This document shows, piece after piece, positions 1 through 11,568 of a DNA stretch of 64,000 nucleotides (position 1 is its first letter; each line of letters begins with the position of its first letter). The notes beneath the pieces were generated by a model that saw nothing but the letters and a program-made list of their open reading frames with translations, made no database searches and had not been told where the DNA came from. The DNA comes from Capitulum mitella (taxonomy: Eukaryota > Arthropoda > Thecostraca > Pollicipedomorpha > Pollicipedidae): positions 27,859,201-27,923,200 of the forward strand of contig CP099846.1 of NCBI GenBank assembly GCA_030062745.1, written 5' to 3'. The position numbers were made by a program, and so were the translations under genes.

Positions 1-1635
1 ATCTACTATCCGCTTTGTCATATCGCTCTATCACTAACCAGTCTGTCACCCGGTATGAGAGGCCAAAAAGTGATGAGTCACAAGCCGGAAAGTGACGTAC
101 GACAGATGAAAACAGGACATGTAAGAGGGACAGTGGCGTGTGACAGGACGAACGGAGACGCATGACGGCCCAAAGATGCGTGACCGACTGCGCAGACTTC
201 GACACCACACGGTGACGTATAGCAGGCCTGACAACGACGTGCGAGCACCCGTGACAGACCAGACAGTGACGAGTGGGGCCGGAAGGCACGGCGTGAGCGT
301 CGTAGCGTCGGCGGACCTCCTGGTAGCGTTCTGACACGCGCCAGGGGTCGCCGCGGCCGGGAAGTGGCTGGGACCGGAGCGCCCAGCCGCGCCGCCGGCG
401 GCAGAGCGGCCGCGATCCGTTCGCCAGCGTTCGGCCCCGACGAGCTGTCGGCGGCCGCGGCCGAGCACGGCGGCGCCGGCGGCGGCGCGCCGAGCACGGC
501 CATCCGCGCCGGCCGCCGTAAAAACCGGCGAGCAAACAGTCGGCCATCTCCAGGCGCGGTGACATCACCGGGCAGCGGCCGGCACGCACGCGCCGCGCCG
601 CCCCCCGCCAATCCCCTACATCTGGCAGCGCGGCGCGGCCGGCCGGACGGCCGTGCAGCGCCGATCGCGCTGCAGATAGCGCGGCGGCCGGCGATGAGAG
701 GAAACGCGCGCGGCCGCGGAATCCGGTCGGGCCGCTGTCGGCCATAGTAACGCAGCCGCTGCTCGGCACGAGGCGGCCGCCGCCGCCGTCCAGACAAAGC
801 CACCACGTGGTGCGTCCAGACGGTCGGGTTAACCGCCGCGCCACGCGGGAACTGGCCGGGCCGCTCGTCGGAGTAAACCAGCGAGACCGATTCAGGCGCG
901 TGAGGATGCCGTCAGCAATCGGCGTCGATTCTTTTTCGCGGATGCGTGCTTGCAAGCGGATATTGTCGCTGTCAGTCCGAATCCCACCGGATGTCACCAC
1001 TTTTGCAGCCTTCATAGCACATCGCACAAAACATCGGCTGCGGTCCACTGCTTCACGACTTCGTGATAAGCCCGCTTACGAGGCTTTTAGGTGCAGCATT
1101 GGCAAACTGCTGGATTGTTTTCCGGGAACCTGTTGGTAACTGCAAACATTTTCCTGTTTATAGTTTGTTAGGGCTAGTGTGACGCAACCACGACACAACC
1201 AAAAGAATTATAAAAACAACGTAATGGTCACACCCAACGCGACCGACTTCTGCAGGACAAGACTGGCTGTCTTAGAAGATTACTGAAACAGTAGTGACGA
1301 TCGTCCCCCAAGCAGAACGACTGCGGTACAGGGCGGAAACGCAGACGAAGGCGAAGTCCCGAAGCCGAAATGATCCATTGCCGCCGTCCACGTCCGCAGC
1401 GACAGACATGACGCCCATTTCACATCTCGAACACCAAACCCAATACCACCGCAACGCCCAACAGGAGCCTGATACCCCTGGTAAGTCACCCAACACGTGA
1501 GCCTCAATGCATCGCCATGACGTCATCGTAACGCCATGCTCTAGTTCACGTAGTCTGCAAGTTTAAGTCCACACAATCTCTGTCCAGATGACGCACTGCA
1601 CAAGCGCGTCTGCCACACGCACCGCTCCCGCGTAC
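1..1635. other. Probable intron of the Sec14-domain gene; no gene seen
   Basis: The only exon recognised nearby ends at 1636 on the minus strand with a good donor, so this stretch should be intron, with the next exon to the left of the window. I looked on the minus strand for the rest of the Sec14 domain and found none. Positions 60-330 hold loosely repeated GTGACG/GACAG motifs and 360-800 is dense in CpG. The ORFs in the CpG-dense part are arginine/alanine-rich composition artefacts. Confidence 0.5.
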
Positions 1636-1816
1636 CTGGGTATCTGGTACATGTACTGCATCAGCTGGCAGAGGTCGTCGTGGCCGGTGCGGTCGCGGCG
1701 CGCGCTGGCCGGGAAGGTGAGCACGGGCCCGCCGCGGGGGTCCCGCGCGCCGGTGAGCAGCGCCACCCGGTCCCGCAGCAGCGGCATCACGTCCACCGCC
1801 CGCAGGCCGTCCATGG
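1636..1816 (-). CDS. One exon of a Sec14/CRAL-TRIO domain protein, probably TRIO/Kalirin-type Rho GEF (partial)
   Basis: This 181-base exon encodes about 60 residues starting MDGLRAVDVMPLLRDRVALL and including RDPRGGPVLTFPA and LMQYMYQIPR. The pattern of a leucine-rich helix, then GxRDxRGGPxLTFPA, then a helix ending in IP is the start of the Sec14 (CRAL-TRIO) domain at the N-terminus of TRIO and Kalirin. These are multidomain exchange factors for Rac and Rho that guide axons and shape the actin skeleton. The exon has a pyrimidine-rich acceptor (AG at 1817-1818) and a GTACGC donor (1634-1635). Two bases precede the ATG codon and two follow the last full codon, so the flanking introns are in phases 1 and 2. 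The ATG may be internal rather than the start. Neighbouring exons are not in the window or were not found. SESTD1 or another Sec14-spectrin protein is the main alternative; GGPVLTFPA favours TRIO/Kalirin. Confidence 0.62.
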
Positions 1817-4379
1817 CTGCCGAACAGAGGAACGGGTGACGCGAGGGGACCGAGACGAAGACACGAGACGAGGTCGAGACGAGGTGGGAGATAAGAACAG
1901 GAGCAGAGGACCACACGGTCATCGCAGGCATCACGTGAACCGGTCGCACATCGTTCGTGCTGTGGAAGAGAGGACGATACAGTCAACAGAGGCGCCACAC
2001 CCACCGCCTGCAGGCTGTCCGTGCTGCCGGCCAGAGGACGACACAGTCAGATAGACGTCCCTGCTGCCCAACACATGACGACAAGGGCAGCAGGGCTGGA
2101 TGACATTCAGTCGGCGACATCGATAAACGACGCGCCGGAGGAAGGCGGCTTCCTCTTGGTCTGCAGCGATACAAGGCGGTGTCAGAGTCGGCAGCGGGGG
2201 CGTGTCAGACCACACAGTGCCAGTCAGCGGCGGAGGACGCAGGCCGGAGCGGACCGTGACAGTCAGCAGAGGTGGCCGGAGAACAAAACACCGTGGCACA
2301 GTCAGCAGCCGTGGGCGCACACCACAGCCGACAGCGTCAGAGTCAGCAGAAGTGGACGAAGATCAGTGCAGACGGCTTCAAAGCCGGCGTCGGTCGCAAC
2401 TTTGACCACGTGGCGTAGGATCAGCGTTCGTCGTACGTCAGACCGGGAGGGGTCAGAATCAGGTCGCAGGTCACACCGGGTGCCGTCAGCATCAGCGCCG
2501 GTGGCGGGTCAGCACGCGGCGCCCGCACGTCGTCTCGCCGCCGCGTCACTCGACACGGGACGGGGCCGCGGCGCGGCGTATAAACAAGCGGCGTCGCCGG
2601 CCGCCGGACAGAGGTCGCGCATCGGGCCCGGACACGGGACATCAGGCCGGCCGGCCGTCCGGCGGCTGCGGGCGGTCCGCCGCGGCCCGCCGGCCCGCGG
2701 CCGAACGACGAAAACGGGTTATAGCCGCCACCACCTATCTGGACAGTCAAACAGATAAGCCACTCCATTCTCACACCCCAGTGATAGTGAGCGGGTAAAG
2801 TCAGTCTGTGCAGGCACGTGCGGGCCGGAAACACCGGGCGCGTCGACGACCTGGGCGTGCCTTAGCCCTGAACCGCACGTGGCAGCGGCATGTTTTGTTG
2901 CCGTGTGCCCAACCTTTACAATTATAGTTCGCGTCACGAGAAAACCTATCCTAAATGCTGTTTTAAACACCAACTCAAACATTTCTTGAAACGTCGGCAT
3001 CCTGGCAGTGCGTGACGTACATTAAGGGAGTGACGAAAACAAATGTATGTGTGTGTGTGTCATGTATTCATGCGCCCGTTTTCACACATTTCTTTTTTCA
3101 TGACGATACCGACGTAACAGCCAATGCACTGCGGGAACCCTCAAATCTATTATAATACAAAACACTAATAAGAGTAGCTCTAAATAAGAACGCGGCGGAA
3201 ACAGCAATACTAAAGCACTGTAAAGCGATTAAACCCATTATCCAATTTCACTAAGGGATAACATCTATAGCCCGCGTCGGCCATCTGCTCGTTCCGTGCC
3301 CACTTCCACTTCATGCATGATTCAGCCGGGCCGGGGCACGGCGGCGACACCTGCGCTGCCGTCCGGCGGCCACTTGCCCGCTCCGTCCGGCGGCCACTTG
3401 CCCGCTCCGTCCGGCGGCCGGAGCGTCGTGACGCCGGCGCCGGGCGGCCGCGGTCCGGCGCCGCCCGCCCTCGGCGGCCGGCCCGCCGCCACACAATGGA
3501 CAGCCTTTACGGCCGGTCACCCCCCCCCCCCCCCCCGGACGTGAGGCGGGACAGCCGGTCTGACTGGACAGCCGGACAGCGCGGACGGAACGGACAGGCA
3601 CGGGACGAACGGCCGGAGGGGGTGGGGCCGAAGCGCAGCCGGACAAGCCAACATCGCGTGGATTGACGGACTGACGCACTCACTGGGTAGATGAATGAAT
3701 GAATGAATGGATGAATGGATAAATGGCAAAATGCTTGTCTGGCTGACGGACTGAATGACTGATTCAAGGATTTGTTAACTGACGACTGACTGCTTACTGA
3801 TAAGTGAAAGACGAAGTGGCATACGACACAAATGAGGTCGCCGAGGGCAACCGGGGAGTGAGAAGCGTGGCGCATTCAGCCGTCCGATCGGTCACGTGGC
3901 TCCATATCATCCCCGGCGATGCCTCAGGCTGTCACTGAGGCATCGCCCGGCGTCACATCTTCGCTACGACATAGCAACACCGACTTAACTGGTTTGTACC
4001 TTAAAGTTTAATGGCTTGGCTATCCCGTCGGCCAGCGCCGGCGGTGCCAGTTCGCGCATACTGGGATTTGGCGATCTCTGATGTTCCTTGAATGGCCCGT
4101 TTTATAGGCAGCTTGTGATACCAATATACCGCGCCGGCGTAAAAATGTGGACAATGTTAGGTCCACGCCGCTAACAATAGCCAATAACGTTGTTCTACGG
4201 ATCAGAAGACAATGGAGTACAATTCCAGATCCGAGCAAAGCTGCATGGCCGGTTGAGACCCGGCCTGAGGTCCCGTCCGACCAAAGGTCACCCAGACCGA
4301 CTGTTCTCATTTGACCGCCAGTCACCCAAGCCGGCCGCTCTCATCTCATCTGACTGCCAAGGGCGCCGGCCCAGGCGTC
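1817..4379. other. Intron or upstream DNA with degenerate minisatellites
   Basis: No exon is recognised. From about 1965 to 2460 a loosely repeated motif (ACAGTCAGCAGAGG and relatives, roughly 40-50 bases apart) forms a decayed minisatellite. The stretch 2480-2720 is CpG-dense. A TG run lies near 3045-3060, and a (TGAA) microsatellite at 3691-3726. Long reading frames here carry arginine-rich, low-complexity translations and look like composition artefacts. Confidence 0.5.
3359..3420. repeat. 24-base tandem repeat, about 2.6 copies
   Basis: Two perfect 24-base units (3359-3382 and 3383-3406) are followed by a partial third. The unit begins CCGTCCGGCGGCCACTTGCC. It sits in a GC-rich stretch with no recognised gene. 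Confidence 0.9.
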
Positions 4380-5215
4380 GGCCTAATCTTCCCTCAAAGC
4401 GCTAATCTCCGGCGCAGCCCCGCGACGGCGGAGAAACCTGCGTCGCCGCGCCGCTGCAGGCTCCAGCGGACACGGCGCGCGGCCGCTCACACGCCGCGCC
4501 GCCTCGTACGCCGCCGCCGCGCCGCGACGGCCGCAGAACGGCCGGGCGCCGGCGTGACGGCCGGCTCCGGAGGACGGGGGCCGCGGCTCACAGCGAGCGC
4601 CGCCGCCGCCCGCCGAGCCGGCCGGCAGCGGCCCGTGCGATCCGGGCGGCAGGTGGTCCGTCAGCGGCGGCTGCGGCAGCCGCCAGGGCCGGTCCCGTCG
4701 ACAGGCCCGCAGCGGACCGCAAACGAGCCCTCAGCGCGCCCCAGGCGGCGGCCGCCTCTCGTCACCCGCCCTCCCCCGCCGCGCCCGGCGGGCCGTCACG
4801 CCGCGGGGCGCGCCGATGGCGAAAGCAGGCGGCGCTCACGCATCTCACGCTGGAATGTGAACCGTTACATTGCACGGGAACGGCCGGGAAAAACGCCAGA
4901 TGAGGATTCGGGCGGCAAAAATGGGCCCGGCTGCTGCGCGCCGACCGTGGCCGGTTCCCAGGCGCCGGCCTGCAGCCGAAACTGCGGGGAGCGCGGCGGC
5001 CGGCGGCCGGTTCCACGAACCACCCGCCGCCGCCACCGCCGCCGCCGGCCATTACTATTATTACCGTCGGCGGTGTCGTCGGCGCCGACGGGCGGCCCGT
5101 CGGCGCGTCGTCACCTGCGGGCGGGGCGACACGCGCGTCGTCGCCGGCCGAGCGGGGACGACGTGCCAGCGCTGTACCGGCGGCGCGCCGTGGTTTTCAC
5201 GTAACGCGGCGTACT
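4380..5215. promoter_or_regulatory. CpG-dense GC-rich block
   Basis: Over 800 bases are extremely rich in G+C and in CpG, with simple GCC/CGC runs. A 297-codon plus-strand frame crosses it but its translation is almost all R, A, P and G, with no domain. The block could be a promoter-type island, but no first exon with a convincing donor is seen. Similar blocks lie at 7590-8410 and 58440-58870. Confidence 0.3.
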
Positions 5216-5279
5216 GGCTGCGAGCCCCGGGCAAGCCACAGTGACGGCACGGGGGAGGAGGTGGAATATGGGACAGGAT

Positions 5280-6641
5280 TAGGGCCGAGAATTCGGACAG
5301 ACTTTTGGATATGAATATTCGGACGGGTGCACTCGAACATTCGCATCGAATGTTCGAATCTCTTGAAACTCATGCCACTTCGTCCCAACAGGTATGCGCT
5401 GAACAATATGTAAAATCACGCATATTTCCGTCAAAAATTACGGGACTTAAAAACTGCGGCCGACGTCAAACGCCGGGCAGACGGAGGCCGGGCGCCGCCG
5501 AGACAGGAGAGTAACATACCGTGAGCGGTACAGAGCACTCTGATTGGCAGTCATGCTGCTGGGTAACCTGAAGTGCAAACCATCAAGCCCACACGATATG
5601 GTGTTACGGAATGATCAGCTTGAGAAAAATAAATATGGGAACAGACAGAATATCTTCGCTTGCTCCACGCCAGCATGTCCACTGACACTATTAGCACAGG
5701 ATTGGGTTCCGCTGGGCCTTTGGCACTGTCAGTAACTACTTGGTAACATGTATTTGCAGCATCGGCCGCAACGCGCAATGCTGGTGAACGGACCACGCGC
5801 CCATTTGCTTCTATTCAAAGAAATAAAACATAGTCAAGATCGTTCTAAATACAATGTGTTCTAAAATTTATCGTAACAAAAATATGAATTTTATTCGCCA
5901 AGATAGCCTTAAGACAGACTTACCTTTCCGCAGTTTTTCGATTCCATTTTGGGCCAATATATAATAAATGCCCGTGCTATTCTTATGAAAGCAAGGTATT
6001 TCTCGCATGGAAAATCAGCATATGTGCAAGAGCTCACTGCACGAACGCCAGTTAATGTACTGAGTGGCCAGCTATTTCCCTGCATTCGTCTCAACAGACA
6101 AAAATAAAAGAGACAACGTAAACAAGCTCATATGTACTTTACGGTGGCGTACAGCTTCCTTCACCGACTGATATCCACCCAGGGTCTCTGCCCACCGTTG
6201 CCAGACACGGCGCAAATGCGAGATGACTCTTCGAGGCTACTCGTCGCCCCACGGACAATGATACGCAGATCAATTCCCAGTGAGGACCAGGCGGAGCATA
6301 TCTCAATGTTATCCCCCGCATTGTTCCTATCCACGCTTCTGGTACACCTTGTGGCACGATGTCTGGAAGCCAAAATAACGCTAGACAATGGCCGAATTAG
6401 CATCCCGATTGGTTACGCATGATATGGCTCGCATATTTCTTCTGATTTTGCAGCGAAACGTTTGTCTGGTTTCGAATCTTCAGTTGTCATTCGAATATTT
6501 GGCGAGTATTCGGATGACGAAAAAACAGTTAACCGAATATTCGCCGAATATTCGGATCTTGAAATCAAGATTCGAACACTCGCCGGGTACGAATATTCGG
6601 CCGAATACTCGAATCGTCCGAATCCGAATTCTCAGCTCTGC
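5280..6641. mobile_element. Candidate non-coding hAT-like element with AATATTCG-rich ends
   Basis: The left end reads GGGCCGAGAATTCGGAC (from 5282) and the right end, read on the minus strand from 6640, CAGAGCTGAGAATTCGGA: an imperfect terminal inverted repeat of about 17 bases. Subterminal parts at both ends are packed with GAATATTCGG and CGAATATTCG, themselves palindromic. Flanking eight-base sequences CAGGATTA (5274-5281) and CAGGATAT (6641-6648) match at six positions, which fits an old hAT target duplication. No transposase frame is seen inside, so it would be non-autonomous. The exact left base is uncertain by one or two. Confidence 0.5.
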
Positions 6642-6648
6642 AGGATAT

Positions 6649-8706
6649 CACAGGAGACGGGGACGTGAAGTGGCGGTGCGCCTGAACGACCGAAGCCCCA
6701 CATTCAGCGCACAGAACGTGCCCTGAATTTCGACGCCACATCGCCCAGTTCACAGCGATCGCTCCACCAGCCTAGCGTGACGCTGTCGATCTGTGCCGAG
6801 ATGGTTTCGTTCAAGACCACGCGAGACCACAGGGAGACACAATGCGGAGCGGACGGCGTCAGAAATTCTGCCCACGACGTTCCCTGAAGCCAACCGCACT
6901 CCAACCCAGTCATTTCCGACATCGGGCCGACGACATCTGTAAGTCTACTGGGAGTCTCCCAGCCAGGTAAACACCCTCGGCGGCATTCAAACAACTTCCA
7001 CGTCTTCACAAAGCCAGACTCATCTCGACATGCCGCTCCCCCCACTTAAAACACGGCTCCACGGCAGCTGACGCTGGGGCCGGATGCACCGAGCACTGCG
7101 GAAGCCGTCCGGTTCGCCGGGGCGGCCAATCCGAGCAGGCCCGTCGACGACACAATGAAAACACGCGGCGAAGAAATCAGAACATGCCGAAGTCCAGGCC
7201 CCTCTCGGAGCAATGCGCCCCGCGTAACACTAGACAGAGGCCAATGGGGCCCGCTCCCCGGGCAGAGGTCAACGACCTCGAAACTGCGGACTTCTCCTCC
7301 GGTCCGAACTCATTTCTGGGAATCACAGCGTCACAAGCGCTCCCAACGAACGTTCACACCATGACTTTCGCCCTTAAAGGAAGTGGATCTGTCGCTTATA
7401 TAAGCGACAGGGCCAAAATCCCACACATTTCACATCCGTCTCTTGGGATACATGGGAGGGATGGACTACGTCCCTCACATCTGAGTGTGCCCAATGTGTG
7501 GCCAATGTGTGGGACGTAGCCAAAGGGCCACATCCTACGTATTTCATATCCTTCCCTTGTATAAGGGAGGGACGTGAAATGTTCCCATGTGCACCGGCCG
7601 CGCCGGGTCGGGTCGGCGTGGTGGGATCACGTCCCGGTGTGTGGCGGCCGCGCCGGGGCCGGACAGCTGCGCCCTGTCTCCGGCTGTCGGCCCCGACGGC
7701 GGCGCCGTCACCAGCCCAGACGTGACGCGCCTGCCTTATGCGTGGGCGGCGCCGGCGAGCGCGGGCGGCGTGGGAGGCCGACTGGCCCGGAGATCCGAGC
7801 CCGCCAGGCGTCCCGGAGTGGCTTCGATCCGGCTGACCGCCCCGCGGGTCCGACGTCCCACTCAGCTGCGAACGACGGTCGGAGCTGTCGCCTGGTCCGC
7901 GAGAGACTGCGCCGTTACTGGCCAGCGCGTCACGCGAAGGGGCAAAACATTCCATCTTCGGTCCGAAACGGGCGGTAACAGAGGGACGGACGACCCAGCC
8001 GGGGCCGGAGCCGGATCGGCGGCCGCGGCGGTGCCCGGCCCGCAGCCGACCCAAGCCGGCCGCCAGGCGGGCCGATCCGTCATCTCCCGACGCAAAGGCG
8101 GCCGGCCATCGGTCTCCGGCGGCCGTTGCAGGCCGGCAATGGAGCCGGCCGGCCGGGCGCCGCCCTCCACGGCCCGGCCGGCCGGCTCGGCTCGGCGCAG
8201 ACGCGGGCCGTTTCGCGCGCGCCGCGCAGCCGCCGCTGATCCGTCAATGAGCGGCGCGCTCGAGGGCTGGGGAGGGTGCAGCGGACCCTGCGCGGCGGAC
8301 GGCGGCCGCTGCAGCCGAGCTGGCGACGGCGGGTGGCAGCCCGGCCACCCTTGCCGAACGCGACGGGCGCGCAATTGCGACGTCACGTGTTCAGCGGTAT
8401 GGGCGGCTGCTGCGACAGAGAAATTAACTGGCCCCACCGCATGCTTACGATTGGATCTGTCTGGGCTAGCAGATCATCAAATTCTCTCAGGAGCACTCAA
8501 GACCATTCCGACACACCATATTTGCCCAAAGTAATAACAGTACTGGGAAATATCGCGACCTTATCGAACAACTTATCGTGACCAACTGCTCGAAGGAACA
8601 AAAGCCGTCAAATCCAAAGGCTAAGCGCACTTCCTGGGATCGGTGACCCATCGCCCGGCTACCTTAGAAGGCTTTGTAACACTGACCCGTCATCAGGCAC
8701 TGCATG
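6649..8706. other. No gene seen; palindromes at 7.4-7.6 kb and a CpG-dense block
   Basis: No exon is recognised between 6649 and 7380. A palindrome cluster lies at 7389-7590 (separate entry). From about 7590 to 8410 the DNA is CpG-dense with GCCGG runs and only low-complexity frames. From 8410 to 8706 the composition drops to average and nothing is recognised. Confidence 0.45.
7389..7410. repeat. Perfect 22-base palindrome
   Basis: The two halves, CTGTCGCTTAT and ATAAGCGACAG, are exact reverse complements. About 150 bases to the right lies an imperfect relative, CCCTTGTATAAGGG. Between them the minus strand repeats a pattern of GATxTGAAATxxGTxGGATxTxGGCCC, spaced by roughly 100 to 130 bases. 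The cluster may be the end of an uncharacterised short element. Confidence 0.8.
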
Positions 8707-9009
8707 GACCAGGGTTGGAAAAGCTGTTTTTTATGTTGAAAGAACACCGAAAAATATGTGTTCCAGACACATTTTATACTCCAAAAGTTTGATCTTGTGC
8801 CTCCATCAAAAGCTACATTATAAGCATGTTGACAAAAATATAGTTGTTCAGGTAAATGACTGATTCCATTCACTGAGAAGCAGGTATGTTGTCACAACTG
8901 CTTTACATCAAGAAAGCCAACTTAAATCAGCACTACGCTTTGCAACATCTTGCACTCCAAAACAAACATAATACTCCGACACCAAGGACAAAAACAAACT
9001 ATCAACCCT
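8707..9009 (+). repeat. Dispersed repeat, copy 1
   Basis: This stretch aligns over about 300 bases with 12796-13103 in the same orientation. Shared blocks include CCAAAAGTT, TTGTGCCTCCATCAA, CATTATAA and AACTTAAA. The copies are well diverged. No coding content is seen and the repeat class is unknown. Confidence 0.8.
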
Positions 9010-10470
9010 AGTACGGACTGTAAGGACCGGAGCTGGTCGGCGCCGGCGGCTGAGACTCACATCCGTCACGCCCGGGGCCCCGGGACGCCCATCGGTACCG
9101 CTCGGAGAAGCTGACGCGCAGCTCGGTCCCCTCTCGACAAGCTGGAGCGCAAATCAGTCCCAATCGGAGACGCCTGGGCGTAGCTCGGTCCACTCGAAGC
9201 TGCGGCGCAGGTCGGTCCCGCGCGGTCACGCCGAGGCACAGAGCTATCCGCCTGCCCGGAGAAACCGTTCCCAGGCGTCAGCCGGTGACCGCAGCCGTGC
9301 CGGGCCGGGCCGCCGACCGCGACACCGGCGGCCGCGCGAGATGATTCTCACACGTCGGTGAAAGGGTGCTCACGCCTCGGTCGCTGCGTCTCCGGCGCCG
9401 GCCCCCGTCCCCCACAAAACTCGCAATTCTGCGGCTCGGCTGCGGCCGCGGCCCGCGCGCGCCCAGCTGGACCTGTTCTGGCTGCGTAATGGTCTACCAG
9501 TCAGGCATGTATTCGGCCCGCTGAGCCGGCGCCAGGCATCCATTTTTAAGTTCCGGGCTGACAGGATGGAAATAGCTTTCACGGGCTTCATAATCGACGC
9601 GTTGCCCTGTGCTACGCGAGTTTTCCGCGGCCTCTCTCCGTGCGATGGCACCTGCGCTGCAGCTGACGCCCAGCTGGCGCGGCACGGAGACGGCTTCTTT
9701 TTAAATCCGCCCGATCCACACAACGGCGTTTCGTCACAACGGTCGGATAGCGGGTAAAACATAAGAGGCAGTTCGAATAGCCAATCTGAGGCGTTTCACG
9801 TGCCGTACCACGGCGCTGTGCCCATGCGAATCACCGTCCACGCCATGCCAAGTTTCCCATGGGCTCTACAAAGACGCGGAAGCACACTGTGCACGAACAC
9901 ATACCGGAGAAATCCAGAGCTCCACGCACGTCTCCGCGGCCGGACACTCTCAGCACCAAGTCCACCCGAACGACCCCGTAATCAGTCACCAGTCAGCAGA
10001 CGGACGGGCCAAAGGGCAGGAGACAATGAGCGGGCATGATTGACGGCCGGGACCTGACCATGCCTCACAAACGGGGGCCGAGCGGCCATCTATCTGGCCG
10101 GCCGCTACATTCCGGATAAACACAGATGGCGCGGCTCTGCGCGGCCCAATAAACCGCCGACTAATGGCATGTATACACACGACACTGCACAAACAGGACG
10201 CGCTACGGACGCCCGGCCCGCGGCGGCCGCCCGTCCGCGGAAAGACGCTCCTCCCGGCGCGGCGGACGTCATCACCGGGCGACCCCGTCCCCGGGCCCCG
10301 CGGCCACGACGGGCCACAGCGACGTCATCTCCGGCCGAGCCGAGACGGGTTGGTGAACCCGCGCGAGCCGCCGCCGCGCGGCGCCAGGACTCAGGAGAAC
10401 TCGCTGGGCGGCTCGGTTTCCTGGCGGCTGATCGCCGATTAAGCCGACTGTAAAAAATCAACGTTTCCTT
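9010..10470. other. GC-rich stretch with decayed minisatellite; no gene seen
   Basis: Positions 9050-9290 contain a loosely repeated motif around AGCTCGGTCC every 40 or so bases. The stretch 10200-10440 is CpG-dense. A 223-codon minus-strand frame at 10105-10776 has no recognisable domain and runs across both GC-rich and AT-rich DNA, so I do not call it a gene. Confidence 0.4.
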
Positions 10471-11568
10471 GGAAACGTTTACTCTCAGGAGATGGCTTAC
10501 TGCACATGGCCTTCTGACGGCTACCACGCAGCTCCACGTGGCTTGTGATCCATGACACGAGAGGATAAAACTGTCACGAAACGTGAGCTGACCGACTGCA
10601 CGTTGCCTCTGGAAATGTATAATGAAAAACGAATATCCCACACCAAGGTCATGCATGCAATCGACAGGAAATGGACGTAAATACTGAACCATTATTGGAG
10701 AGCGGATAAGCAGTTGGGTACACAGAATGCCCCATACGTCTCTGTAATTTTCGGCAAAATGTAATATAATATGCATGTTCTAATTAACGTCGTCCCCCTC
10801 AACGGCAGGGGGTCGACGATCTTTCGCCAGATCCAATGGTGAAAGTGGATTTGGTTGCCAAACAGCGATGGTTAAAAGGATGTTGCATGGGAAGAAGGCA
10901 CTTTTTCTAATTTTTGAACTTGCTCTGTTTCACGCCAACACGGATGATTCTGATAGGAAATTGACGCAATGCAATGGAATAGCACTGTCTTTGACCAGTA
11001 TAAGTACTTGATGCAGTTGTGTACCTTTGTCATTTGGCCCATTTGGCAGGTCTGCAATCTGCAGGATCCAAATCTGAGAATCACATACTGCACTGCACTC
11101 TTTATCCCAACTAAGGTTTCCTAATGGCATATGGTGCCAGATGCTGCACCACCCAAACTGCTTGGTGACTGTTAGAGGTCACTTCCATGTACAGCCATTG
11201 ATAAAATGTTCCATATCCCTCAGCTGAGCCAGCCCCATTCACAACCATGCAAATGCACAGTGCACAACTTCTACAATGATATTCCCAGCACAACGTCTCA
11301 GCCTCCAAACACCAGAAATCATACTGATAATGCAATGGTCCAAATTCATGGCATTTCATGAATACAGTGGCTCCCATCAGTCTTTCCCAAGAAACTATAC
11401 CAACCAGCCTCTTCCCAACAGTAACAAAGGATATAATTATCATACTCATGGTTGAATGATATCAGTGGCATGGGACAATGTAGTATACCCATACCATTAC
11501 CATTTTCAATAATGAATGACTTATTCTGGACTTCCACACTCCTGAAAGAGCTGAAGCTGTATACACCG
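10471..11568. other. No gene recognised
   Basis: Composition falls gradually from GC-rich to AT-rich. Minus-strand frames at 11111-11449 and 11346-11690 encode a few hundred residues without a recognisable domain. A short hairpin, GTCCCCCT pairing with AGGGGGTC, lies near 10793-10816. Confidence 0.4.

Noticed and set aside
4311-5204. 297-codon plus-strand open frame
   Set aside because: The translation is nearly all arginine, alanine, proline and glycine. Long frames without stops are expected by chance in GC-rich, CpG-dense DNA. No domain, no donor.
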